A stretch of DNA of 64,000 bases from JAPPHY01 sp965247535. GTDB lineage: Bacteria > Chloroflexota > Dehalococcoidia > Lucifugimonadales > UBA2985. The notes beneath the pieces were generated by a model. That model was not told the origin of the DNA. It searched no databases and saw only the letters and a list, made by a program, of their open reading frames with translations. This document shows positions 8,874-16,105 of this stretch, in pieces; position 1 is the first letter of the stretch, and each line of letters begins with the position of its first letter. The DNA lies in NCBI GenBank assembly GCA_965247535.1, contig OZ252018.1, positions 868,001 to 932,000 on the forward strand, read 5' to 3'. Position numbers and translations under genes: made by a program.

Positions 8874-9689
8874 CTAGTAGAGTCCGGCCGTAGATTCAGC
8901 AAACTCCCTGGGTGTCCTGCCTTTCAGTGAGCTGTGAGGCCTGACCTCGTTGTAGTCTTGCCGCCAGCTCTCTATGACCTCCCTGACGTGCCTCACGCTC
9001 ATGAACCAGTTGGTGTTCAAGCATTCGTCGCGTAGCCGGCCATTGAAGCTCTCAGCGAAGGCGTTCTCCACCGGCTTGCCGGGACGGATGAAGTTCAACT
9101 TGACGCCCATGCGATATGCCCACTCATCCATGACCTTGCCCGCGAACTCCGGACCGTTATCTACGGTGATCACCTCAGGCAATCTCCTTGTCTCCGCCAG
9201 TCTCTCCAAGACCCCGACCACTCTGGCGCCTCCCAGGGATGTGTCCACCTCAATAGCCGGGCACTCCCGTGAGTAGTCATCCACTATGGCCAGGGCCCGG
9301 AAGCGCCGACCGGTCACCGTACTGTCAGAGACAAAGTCCATGGACCACCGCTGGTTAGACCGCACGGGATATGGAATGGTCTCCCTAGCCCTGGCAGCCC
9401 CTTTGCGCCTTCTCTTCCTCCTCAGGGCAAGCCCCTGTTCACTGAATATGCGCTCTGTGCGCTTGTGGTTGACCACCAGCCCCTCTCTCTTCAGCATGAT
9501 GTGCAACCTGGGACTGCCGAAGCGCTTACGCTCGCCCGCCAACTCACGCATCCTCAGGCGCAGGTCACCATCATCACACCGCTGCGACCTGTACCGGTAG
9601 ACCGAGGGTGATGTGCCGGTCAGCCGGCAGACCTTCCTCTCGCTCAGCCCAAGACTCTCCGTAGCATACGCCACCGCCACCTTCCTCAT
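8874..9689 (-). CDS. IS3-family transposase OrfB (DDE integrase core), copy 1
   Basis: 271 residues: HTH_21-like N-terminus (GLSERKVCRLTGTSPSVYRY), then an rve integrase core. The DDE triad is in SMDFVSD, ITVDNGPEF and FAESFNGRLRDECLN. It is nearly identical to the copy at 11452-12267; I count seven or eight substitutions, for example Arg/Gln in KVCRLTG versus KVCQLTG. It is expected to be made as an OrfAB fusion by -1 frameshifting, and its stop lies 26 bases inside the left terminal repeat. All catalytic residues are present, so it may be active. Confidence 0.9.
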   Translation of the reverse strand: MRKVAVAYATESLGLSERKVCRLTGTSPSVYRYRSQRCDDGDLRLRMRELAGERKRFGSPRLHIMLKREGLVVNHKRTERIFSEQGLALRRKRRRKGAARARETIPYPVRSNQRWSMDFVSDSTVTGRRFRALAIVDDYSRECPAIEVDTSLGGARVVGVLERLAETRRLPEVITVDNGPEFAGKVMDEWAYRMGVKLNFIRPGKPVENAFAESFNGRLRDECLNTNWFMSVRHVREVIESWRQDYNEVRPHSSLKGRTPREFAESTAGLY

Positions 9690-9697
9690 CTTGGGCT

Positions 9698-9964
9698 TCA
9701 GAAGTTTTTTGACAGCAACTCCTTGAGAGCCCAGTTATCCAACGCCTGCTGGGCCACGATCTGCTTCAGACGCCGGTTCTCTTCCTCAAGTGATCTCAGC
9801 CTCTTCAGCTCGTTCAAAGTCAGCCCAGCGTACTTGGCTCTCCACTTGTAGAAGGTGGCCTCGCTCATGCCGTGCTTCCGGCACAGCTCACCCGTCTTGG
9901 CCCCCGCCTCCGACTCCTTCAGGACCCCGATGATCTGCTCCTCTGTGTACCTCCTCCGTGTCAC
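9698..9964 (-). CDS. IS3-family OrfA (HTH, leucine-zipper-like)
   Basis: 88 residues of the HTH_Tnp_1 type. The helix-turn-helix spans KTGELCRKHGMSEATFYKW, followed by a heptad-like coiled segment (LKRLRSLEEENRRLKQIVAQ) that would mediate OrfA/OrfAB contacts. It differs from copy 2 by only a few residues. The 3' end carries the A-AAA-AAC slip site, which joins it to orfB in the -1 frame. It binds the terminal repeats and regulates transposition in this family. Confidence 0.9.
   Translation of the reverse strand: MTRRRYTEEQIIGVLKESEAGAKTGELCRKHGMSEATFYKWRAKYAGLTLNELKRLRSLEEENRRLKQIVAQQALDNWALKELLSKNF
9704..9710 (-). promoter_or_regulatory. -1 ribosomal frameshift heptamer (A AAA AAC), copy 1
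   Basis: On the minus strand orfA reads TCA AAA AAC TTC TGA. The canonical X XXY YYZ heptamer A-AAA-AAC lies two codons before the orfA stop, and slipping back one base enters the orfB frame. The same site is in copy 2. Confidence 0.8.
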
Positions 9965-10057
9965 TAGTCCTCCTTTTCCTATTCTACCGGAGGACTTTAT
10001 TTGTCACTGATACTGTTTTCGGGGGTAAGGTCACCACGACGACACCGGTACCAGAGG

Positions 10058-10977
10058 ATGAGCGCCGTGGAGAAGAGTGAGGTGCTGGCCAGGGTCGCAT
10101 CCTCTGCTCTCCCCAAACGCAAGGCGCTCGGTGAGCTTGGAGTGCCCAGGAGCACCTACTACCGGTGGCTGAGACGGAGTGAGCAGCGAGGACTCGAGGA
10201 TGATGCGGGAAGAGGCAGGCCACCATGGAACTGACTGACCTCTCTGGAAGTCGGCCACGTTCTGTCGGCGGCGAGGGAGATGCCGGAGCTGAGTTCCAGA
10301 CAGCTTGCCTCGTGGGTCACCGACAACATGGGGTTCTCGGTGTCGGAGTCCACGGTGTACCGCATCCTGAGAAGGGAGGGACTGGTGAAGGGGCCTGAGG
10401 TGAGACTGGCTGCGGGCAAGGAGTACCATCGGAAGACCTCCGGACCCACCAGATGTGGGCCACCGACGCCTCCTACTTCAGGGTGGTCGGCTGGGGCTAC
10501 TACTACCTGGTCACCGTCATGGACGACTACTCCCGCTTCATCATAGCCCACAGGCTAAAGCGTGACATGACATCCGACTCCTTCATCGAGGTTGTGCAGG
10601 AGGCCGTGGGCAGAACTGGCATGGACGAGGTCTCCGTAACGTACCGCACCAGGCTGCTGAGCGACAACGGCCCGGGCTATGTGTCAAGGGCCTTCAGGGA
10701 CTACCTGGGCATGGTGGGCATCTGGCACATACTGGCTGCTCCCTTCCACCCTCAGACCAATGGGAAGCTGGAGCGCTATCATCAGACCCTCAAGCGGGAC
10801 GTGAACCAGCTGCCGTATGAGTTGCCCTCAGACCTGGAGGCGGCCATCGTGGCCTTCGTCAGCTACTACAACTACCGGCGCTATCACAAGGCCCTGGGGA
10901 ACGTGACGCCGTCCGACGTGCTGAGGGGCAGGCGAGAGGACATACTGCGCCGGAGGAAGGAGCGACTCAGACAATAG
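10058..10977 (+). pseudogene. IS3/IS481-type transposase with internal stop and frameshift
   Basis: Reads as a second, unrelated integrase-core transposase. N-terminal HTH (KALGELGVPRSTYYRWLRRS), an in-frame TGA at 10232, then SSRQLASWVTDNMGFSVSES with TVYRILRREGLVKGP. A 1-base loss near 10440 moves the frame to MWATDASYFRVVGWGYYYLV, VMDDYSRF, LLSDNGPGYVS and PQTNGKLERYHQTLK, which hold the D, D and E of the core. Its left end is missing: only about 25 bases separate the start from IS3 copy 1. Its right non-coding tail (to about 11100) survives and recurs at 5487-5600. Inactive. Confidence 0.75.
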
Positions 10978-11176
10978 AACGCGGCGGAGACAGCACAACA
11001 GGGCCCTCAGGGAGCTTACCAGACCTTCATCCAACCCGTCATCTCTCGGGTCTCAAAGTGTGCCACTTTTGCTGGTTCCCAACAGTACTCTACCTCATCC
11101 AGGTGACCTTCCCCCCGAAAACAGTATCAGTTGGAAGTAGAGTCCTCCGGTAGAATGGGATTCACAAGGAGGACTG

Positions 11177-11443
11177 ATGACACGGAAGAGGTACACAGAG
11201 GAGCAGATCATCGGTGTCCTGAAGGAGTCGGAGGCGGGGGCCAAGACGGGTGAGCTGTGCCGGAAGCACGGCATGAGCGAGGCCACCTTCTACAAGTGGA
11301 GAGCCAAGTACGCTGGGCTGACTGTGAACGAGCTGAAGAGGCTGAGGTCGCTTGAGGAAGAGAACCGGCGTCTGAAACAGATCGTGGCCCAGCAGGCGTT
11401 GGATAACTGGGCTCTCAAGGAGTTGCTGTCAAAAAACTTCTGA
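11177..11443 (+). CDS. IS3-family OrfA, copy 2
   Basis: 88 residues, same HTH and coiled segment as copy 1 (GLTVNELKRL here, GLTLNELKRL there). ATG preceded by AGGAGGACTG. It ends with TCA AAA AAC TTC TGA, giving the slip site for OrfAB. Confidence 0.9.
   Translation: MTRKRYTEEQIIGVLKESEAGAKTGELCRKHGMSEATFYKWRAKYAGLTVNELKRLRSLEEENRRLKQIVAQQALDNWALKELLSKNF
11431..11437 (+). promoter_or_regulatory. -1 ribosomal frameshift heptamer (A AAA AAC), copy 2
   Basis: Positions 11431-11437 read AAAAAAC in the zero frame A-AAA-AAC. After a -1 slip the frame continues through KKLLKPK into orfB at 11452 without a stop, so a single OrfAB transposase is predicted. Confidence 0.8.
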
Positions 11444-11451
11444 AGCCCAAG

Positions 11452-12267
11452 ATGAGGAAGATGGCGGTGGCGTATGCTACGGAGAGTCTTGGGCTGAGCG
11501 AGAGGAAGGTCTGCCAGCTGACCGGCATATCACCCTCGGTCTACCGGTACAGGTCGCAGCGGTGTGATGATGGTGACCTGCGCCTGAGGATGCGTGAGCT
11601 GGCGGGTGAGCGTAAGCGCTTCGGCAGTACCAGGTTGCACATCATGCTGAAGAGAGAGGGCCTGGTGGTCAATCACAAGCGTACAGAGCGCATCTACAGT
11701 GAACAGGGGCTTGCCCTGAGGAGGAAGAGGAGGCGCAAAGGGGCTGCCAGGGCTAGGGAGACCATTCCATATCCTGTGCGGTCTAACCAGCGGTGGTCCA
11801 TGGACTTTGTTTCAGATAGCACGGTGACCGGTCGGCGCTTCCGGGCCCTGGCCATAGTGGATGACTACTCACGGGAGTGCCCGGCTATTGAGGTGGACAC
11901 ATCCCTGGGAGGCGCCAGAGTGGTCGGGGTCTTGGAGAGACTGGCGGAGACAAGGAGATTGCCTGAGGTGATCACCGTAGATAACGGTCCGGAGTTCGCG
12001 GGCAAGGTCATGGATGAGTGGGCATATCGCATGGGCGTCAAGTTGAACTTCATCCGTCCCGGCAAGCCGGTGGAGAACGCCTTCGCTGAGAGCTTCAATG
12101 GCCGGCTACGCGACGAATGCTTGAACACCAACTGGTTCATGAGCGTGAGGCACGCCAGGGAGGTCATAGAGAGTTGGCGGCAGGACTACAACGAGGTCAG
12201 GCCTCACAGCTCACTGAAGGGCAGAACACCCAAAGAGTTTGCTGAATCTACGGCTGGACTCTACTAG
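11452..12267 (+). CDS. IS3-family transposase OrfB (DDE integrase core), copy 2
   Basis: 271 residues, with the triad in SMDFVSD, ITVDNGPEF and FAESFNGRLRDECLN. It matches copy 1 except for isolated substitutions. The stop lies just before the right terminal repeat. With intact orfA, slip site, both ends and a target duplication, this copy is the better candidate for an active element. Confidence 0.9.
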   Translation: MRKMAVAYATESLGLSERKVCQLTGISPSVYRYRSQRCDDGDLRLRMRELAGERKRFGSTRLHIMLKREGLVVNHKRTERIYSEQGLALRRKRRRKGAARARETIPYPVRSNQRWSMDFVSDSTVTGRRFRALAIVDDYSRECPAIEVDTSLGGARVVGVLERLAETRRLPEVITVDNGPEFAGKVMDEWAYRMGVKLNFIRPGKPVENAFAESFNGRLRDECLNTNWFMSVRHAREVIESWRQDYNEVRPHSSLKGRTPKEFAESTAGLY

Positions 12268-12427
12268 CCAGTGATACTAACTTTGGGGTAAGGTCACAGG
12301 GAGCCAACCTAACCTCAAATCTCTCGGGTTTTCCTACCCCATTCCGTGTCCCATTTTCGCTGACAACCTACATACTGACTTATTCAGTCACTCCCTACTC
12401 TGCGCCAAAGATGCAGGCCAAGAACAC

Positions 12428-12955
12428 CTACCAACATTCAGATGAATGTTGGTCGAGATGATAACTGAGTCCTCTAATATCAAACTTTGCATCATAGGTA
12501 GTATCATCAAAGTCCCATACTCTCACCAACAATGTCATAGACTGTTCGGCCTTACTAATGAAACCTTGAGGGTCACTATAGAATGTAGCCTCGTTACCCG
12601 TTGATTCATTCCAAAATGCACTGCTCACGGCTGGTTCTTGGTCCCATCGCAAAAGACCTCGAAATACTTCATTACTCCCAGCCATATATCTGTCCCAGAA
12701 TATGTAAACCTCTGATTTCGTAGGTGTGCATCTTACCACCAATGACACTACGTTATCTTCGTATGGAAACTCAAAGTCGTGCTCAGTAGTCTCACTAATG
12801 ATAAGAGTCCTAGTAATGTCGGTAAATTGGTCGGTATCCCTATCTATGAACCATATTCCTTCTTCAGGTCCAGGAGTAGGCGTAACTGTTGGTACAGGAG
12901 TCCAAGTCGGCTCAGGAGTTGATGTTGGAGAAGGAGAAGGACTTGGTGTTTGACG
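12428..12955 (-). pseudogene. Lipoprotein, C-terminal part, split by an IS
   Basis: In frame from 12955 down to the stop at 12428: a T/P-rich linker (PSPSPTSTPEPTWTPVPTVT) followed by a folded domain with EEGIWFIDRDTDQFTDITRT, VVSLVVRCTPTKSEVYIFWD and SMTLLVRVWDFDDTTYDAKF. The signal peptide and the first part of the linker are at 14676-14877, on the far side of the 1.7-kb IS at 12963-14675. The domain looks like an all-beta extracellular module that I do not recognise. GC content is lower than in core genes, as in the neighbouring small ORF. Confidence 0.65.
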
Positions 12956-12962
12956 TCAACTA

Positions 12963-14675
12963 CTTTTGCCGGCGCGTTGCCTCAAGGAATATGTTACCGA
13001 AGCGGAGCTATTGCCTCACGGAGATGTTACCGAAATCAGGTCGTTGCCTCATGATTGTGTTACCCAAATCATGGAGGCATGGATATGGTCTCAGAGATCA
13101 GCACAGCCACGAGGACGGAGGTTCTCGAAGCGATCCGCGGCCGGTATAGTGAGGCATCGAAGAAGGACAAGAGCAGGATGCTCGACGAGTTCGTGGCCAT
13201 GGTTGGCTGCCACAGGAAGCACGCCGTCAGGCTCCTGGGCCAGATTAGTGAGCCCGTGGATCGTAAGGTTCCCAGGGGTCGGCGCATCTACGACGAGGCT
13301 GTCAGGCAGGCGCTGATCGTGGTGTGGGAGGCCGCAGACAGGATCTGTGGCAAGAGGCTGAAGGCCGCACTGCCCAGTATGGTGGAGTCGTTGGAGAGAC
13401 ACGGCCATCTCGACCTTGATCCCGACGTGAGAGAGAGGCTGTTCTCAGCAAGTGCCAGTACCATGGACCGGTTGCTGAGGCCGGTGAGGGAGCAGGCGGG
13501 AAGCCGCAGGAGGCACAAGAAGAAGCGAAAGATGGGAAGCCAGGTCCCAGTTCGCACCTTCATGGACTGGAACGACCCGACTCCGGGCTATCTCGAGATA
13601 GACCTGGTGGCGCACGGCGGCGGTGCCGTGTCCGGAGCATTCATCCACAGCCTGGTCGCCACTGACGTTTGCTCAGGCTGGACCGAGGCCGTGCCGCTGC
13701 TGGCTCGCGAGCAGTCACTGGTAGTCGAAGGGTTGGAAGCCATCTCCCGTGTCTTCCCCGTGCCTGTGCGTGGCATAGACTCCGACAATGACAGCGTGTT
13801 CATCAACGAGACCCTGGTTGGGTACTGTAAGGCGAGGGAGATCGAGTTCACCCGTTCTCGGGCGTACCGCAAGAACGACCAGGCGTGGATAGAGCAGAAG
13901 AATGGTTCGGTGATCCGGCGCTTCGTCGGTCACGACCGCCACTCGGGAGCGGTCGCCGGCCAGACACTCGCCCACCTCTACGGCGCAATGCGGCTATACG
14001 TGAACTACTTTCAGCCCTCGTTCCAGCTGCTGACGAAGAGCCGAAATGTAGGCAGTGTGACCAAGCAATACAGCAAGCCGGCTACACCCTGCGACCGACT
14101 GCTTGCTCGTGACGACGTGGGCGAGGAGGCGAAGCTGACCTTGCGCCACTACCGCGCTGAGCTGGACCCCGTGTCGTTGCTGCACAGCATACGCGAGTCC
14201 CAGTCTGCATTGGCAGCAGTTGGGTCTCTCGAGTCAGGGGGTACTCCCGATGGTGGGAGTCTGGAGAGCTTCCTGTCGCAGTTGCCCGGCCTGTGGAGAC
14301 AGGGAGAGGTACGGCCGACCCACGCAAGGAAGGCCGGGGTATCTCGCACATGGCGGACTCGTCCTGACCCGTTCGAGGGGGTTTGGTGCGACGTGCTGGG
14401 CTGGCTCCAGCAGCAGCCCGACGCGACTGCCGCAGAGCTGATGGATCGGCTGATCCTACGTTACCCTGAGCGCTACAGCAGGCGTCAGCTGCGGACCCTT
14501 CAGCGCAGAGTCACCCAGTGGCGGGGTGTGATGGCGAAGCAACTGGTGTATGCTTCATCCAAAAGCAGAGGGACCAATAGTGAGGTGCGACCGGTTGACA
14601 TCGGACCCATGGGCGTCAATTAGAAGCCGCTGAAAGCTCGGTAACATCTTCCGGTGAGGCAACAGGCCGGCAAAG
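12963..14675 (+). mobile_element. ISNCY/IS1202-like insertion sequence
   Basis: Ends are imperfect inverted repeats. The left reads CTTTTGCCGGCGCGTTGCCT; the right, read inward, reads CTTTGCCGGCCTGTTGCCTC. Inside the left end a unit TTGCCTCA-(7-8 nt)-GTTACC occurs three times with a 33-34 base period (starting at 12977, 13011 and 13044). The right end has one inverted unit (14640-14662). These are likely transposase-binding sites. One gene, the transposase, fills the element. It sits inside the linker of a lipoprotein gene. No clean target duplication is visible. Confidence 0.75.
13085..14623 (+). CDS. ISNCY/IS1202-like transposase (DDE)
   Basis: About 512 residues. N-terminal HTH region (RGRYSEASKKDKSRMLDEFV, HRKHAVRLLG), then a DDE core: YLEIDLVAH, VRGIDSDNDSVF and KNDQAWIEQKNGSVIRRFVG. 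A long C-terminal domain follows. Start chosen at ATG 13085 because GGAGG lies seven bases upstream; an ATG six bases earlier is too close to that site. A C-terminal fragment of a relative lies at 28501-29100 and an N-terminal fragment at 15583-15712. Intact catalytic residues suggest an active or recent element. Confidence 0.85.
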   Translation: MVSEISTATRTEVLEAIRGRYSEASKKDKSRMLDEFVAMVGCHRKHAVRLLGQISEPVDRKVPRGRRIYDEAVRQALIVVWEAADRICGKRLKAALPSMVESLERHGHLDLDPDVRERLFSASASTMDRLLRPVREQAGSRRRHKKKRKMGSQVPVRTFMDWNDPTPGYLEIDLVAHGGGAVSGAFIHSLVATDVCSGWTEAVPLLAREQSLVVEGLEAISRVFPVPVRGIDSDNDSVFINETLVGYCKAREIEFTRSRAYRKNDQAWIEQKNGSVIRRFVGHDRHSGAVAGQTLAHLYGAMRLYVNYFQPSFQLLTKSRNVGSVTKQYSKPATPCDRLLARDDVGEEAKLTLRHYRAELDPVSLLHSIRESQSALAAVGSLESGGTPDGGSLESFLSQLPGLWRQGEVRPTHARKAGVSRTWRTRPDPFEGVWCDVLGWLQQQPDATAAELMDRLILRYPERYSRRQLRTLQRRVTQWRGVMAKQLVYASSKSRGTNSEVRPVDIGPMGVN

Positions 14676-14877
14676 TTAATTGTCGTTGATCACTTGGAGT
14701 TGAAGTAGGTGGAAGCGGTGTCTCAGTTGGAGAGACAGTAGGGGTAAATGTTGGCTCCGATGTCTCAATAGGCACTAGCGTACTTGTTGACTCTCTCGTA
14801 GGTCCTGGAGTTGCGCTCTCCCCTTCACAAGCTGTGATCATCATCAACACTAGAATAGCCATCAAGAGCATCTTCAT
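14676..14877 (-). pseudogene. Lipoprotein, N-terminal part, split by an IS
   Basis: Signal peptide MKMLLMAILVLMMITAC with lipobox MITAC, then a T/P-rich linker (GPTRESTSTLVPIETSEPTF) that reaches the IS end at 14675. The continuation of the same kind of linker and the folded domain are at 12428-12955. Start taken at ATG 14877, which leaves a 16-residue signal before the Cys. As it stands, this half would give only a lipidated stub. Confidence 0.65.
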
Positions 14878-14980
14878 AGAGACCTCCATAATCCTTCTCA
14901 GAGAATGGCATTTCAGCATCGGGATTAGGTATCTTCCTGCTTCGCCCCTCCGCTCTTACGTCTTTTTCATTCTTCTCTTC

Positions 14981-15109
14981 CTACAAAGCCGCATCTATTT
15001 CTTCCTGTGTCACCGTCCTCACCACAATCTTTACGATATTCTCGAATGTGTCAGGAATCGGGTCGGTATCGTGCTCGGGCGGATGCCCTCTGGCTTTCTT
15101 CTTACGCAT
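14981..15109 (-). CDS. Small hypothetical protein, 42 residues
   Basis: ATG at 15109 to TAG at 14981. The product is basic at the start and acidic at the end: MRKKKARGHPPEHDTD, then PIPDTFENIVKIVVRTVTQE and EIDAAL. Composition and regular polar/hydrophobic spacing look like a real short protein with one amphipathic helix. It lies about 100 bases upstream of the split lipoprotein, in the same direction. No good ribosome site is seen. Function unknown; an antitoxin-like or accessory role is only a guess. Confidence 0.4.
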   Translation of the reverse strand: MRKKKARGHPPEHDTDPIPDTFENIVKIVVRTVTQEEIDAAL

Positions 15110-15140
15110 TTCAGTTGGGACTTATATATCCAATAGCCCT

Positions 15141-15245
15141 TGACCTTACCCCGATATTAGTATCGTCGGCTAGTAGAGTACAGCTATCGCTTCAGCATAC
15201 TCCTTTAGCGACCCGCCTCTCAACAGGCTGTGTAGACGGGAGGGG
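15141..15245 (-). mobile_element. 3'-end remnant of an IS3-type element
   Basis: Starts with the terminal repeat TGACCTTACCCCGATATTAG, then GGCTAGTAGAGTACAGCTAT, which parallels the orfB end of copy 1 (GGCTAGTAGAGTCCGGCCGT). The similarity fades near 15245. It is more diverged than copies 1 and 2, hence an older insertion. Confidence 0.55.
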
Positions 15246-15352
15246 ATCAAGCCTGAGTCATACTGTGTGGAAAAGGATTTCACGGTATCAGAGCAGGATT
15301 ACATGTCCAGAGCGAACCTCAGTGTGAAGGTTCTTGATTTTGTCCAGTTAGG

Positions 15353-15425
15353 TGGAGCTGAGGGGACTCGAACCCCTGACTTCCTCCGTGCAAAGGAGGC
15401 GCTCTCCCAACTGAGCTACAGCCCC
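15353..15425 (-). tRNA. tRNA-Ala (anticodon TGC)
   Basis: All arms pair: acceptor GGGGCTG/CAGCTCC, D arm GCTC..GAGC, anticodon stem CCTCC/GGAGG with loop TTTGCAC (anticodon TGC), and T arm AGGGG-TTCGAGT-CCCCT. Discriminator A. The genome carries ACC but not a full CCA. No competing ORF overlaps it credibly. Confidence 0.95.
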
Positions 15426-15582
15426 ATGCTCGCCTCGCGCCATGCCCCCGTGCGTCTTCGCTCATCGACTAGTCGTCTACGGCGGGCGTGGGAAGGCCTG
15501 CCAACGCCGCGAGGTTTGACGCTAACTTCAAGTATAGCCCGGAACTGCGCGGGTGGGTAGACCCCGAGTTGCTTCGTAAGTC

Positions 15583-15712
15583 ATGTTGCCGGGAGGGGAC
15601 ATGAGGAGAGGCAACGTGAGCGTGAAGGAGTACATAGAACGGATGCAGGAGAGGTACAGGCCGGCAGGACGAGGGGAGTGGGGCCATCTGCTGGACGAGG
15701 TAGTACGAGGTA
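15583..15712 (+). pseudogene. ISNCY-like transposase, N-terminal fragment
   Basis: Starts with an IS-end-like sequence (ATGTTGCCGGGAGG; compare GATGTTACCGGGCAG at 28497) and encodes SVKEYIERMQERYRPAGRGE followed by GHLLDEVV, the first helices of this transposase type. It then breaks off. The matching C-terminal half lies at 28501-29100 on the other strand. Non-functional. Confidence 0.5.
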
Positions 15713-15801
15713 GTAGCGGTTACCGACTATCACCGGAAGTCGGCCACGCGGCTCATGGTTCGGAGCAGGAGTGGTGCCGCCAGACGGCGTGGTGGCTTCA
15801 A

Positions 15802-15872
15802 CTCCACCCGAGGGGACTCGAACCAATATCCCAGTCTGTACTAGGCTAGCTGGATGATCCAGAACTGAGTAG
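15802..15872 (-). repeat. 71-bp repeat B (inverted partner at 29654)
   Basis: On the minus strand: CTACTCAGTTCTGGATCATC, CAGCTAGCC, AGACTGGGATATTGGTTCGA, ending GGGTGGAG. It matches 29654-29724 at roughly 85%. The 3' part resembles a tRNA T arm (GGTTCGAGTCCCC), but no full cloverleaf forms. It marks the edge of a duplicated block that also includes the methyltransferase gene. Confidence 0.6.
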
Positions 15873-15878
15873 CAATTG

Positions 15879-16105
15879 AGAAAGGCAAGCGTTTCGCTTG
15901 CTGCCTTCAAATCAATGGCCCACGAGTACCTGATTTCTTGGTGTCGATTGATCAATTGGGATGGACGGGCTCGGGATGAACGGAACGCCATCGTCCAGTT
16001 TAGGATGGGGATATTCCCTCCGGCCCGCTCATGGTGATGGTATGAAAGAGTCACCTGATTCCTGCATGTTGTATGGGAGAAGACCAACAGCGAAGGAGGG
16101 ACCAG
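15879..16105 (+). ncRNA. Candidate IS110 left end with bridge-RNA region
   Basis: About 225 non-coding bases before the IS110 transposase. Homology with the copy of this locus at 29.65 kb ends at about 15878, so the element starts here. It contains a strong hairpin, GGCAAGCG-TTT-CGCTTGC (15883-15901). It also has the 12-mer CTCCGGCCCGCT (16018-16029), which recurs after the gene at 17122-17133. IS110-group elements encode a bridge RNA in this position. The RNA itself is inferred, not demonstrated. Confidence 0.35.

Larger units (their letters stand above)
8845..10033 (-). mobile_element. IS3-family element, copy 1
   Basis: About 1.19 kb, transcribed leftward. Terminal inverted repeats are TAACCTTACCCCGAGATTAG at the left and, read inward from the right, TGACCTTACCCCCGAAAACA. 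They share the core ACCTTACCCC and a later AGTATCA/AGCATCA. It contains orfA (9698-9964) and orfB (8874-9689) joined by a slippery heptamer. The flanking four bases (GGAG left, CCAC right) do not match, so no target duplication is visible, unlike copy 2. Confidence 0.8.
11104..12296 (+). mobile_element. IS3-family element, copy 2, with 4-bp target duplication
   Basis: Same element as copy 1, in the opposite orientation. Left terminal repeat TGACCTTCCCCCCGAAAACA; the right one, read inward, is TGACCTTACCCCAAAGTTAG. The four bases CAGG occur directly outside both ends (11100-11103 and 12297-12300), the 3-5 bp duplication expected of IS3 insertion. Complete and probably recent. Confidence 0.85.

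Noticed and set aside
12977..13064. CRISPR-like array
   Set aside because: Only three units of 14-16 shared bases with a 33-34 base period, located inside an IS end and with a matching unit at the other IS end.
15802..15872. A third tRNA gene
   Set aside because: Only a T-arm-like GGTTCGAGTCCCC is present; no acceptor, D or anticodon arm can be paired.
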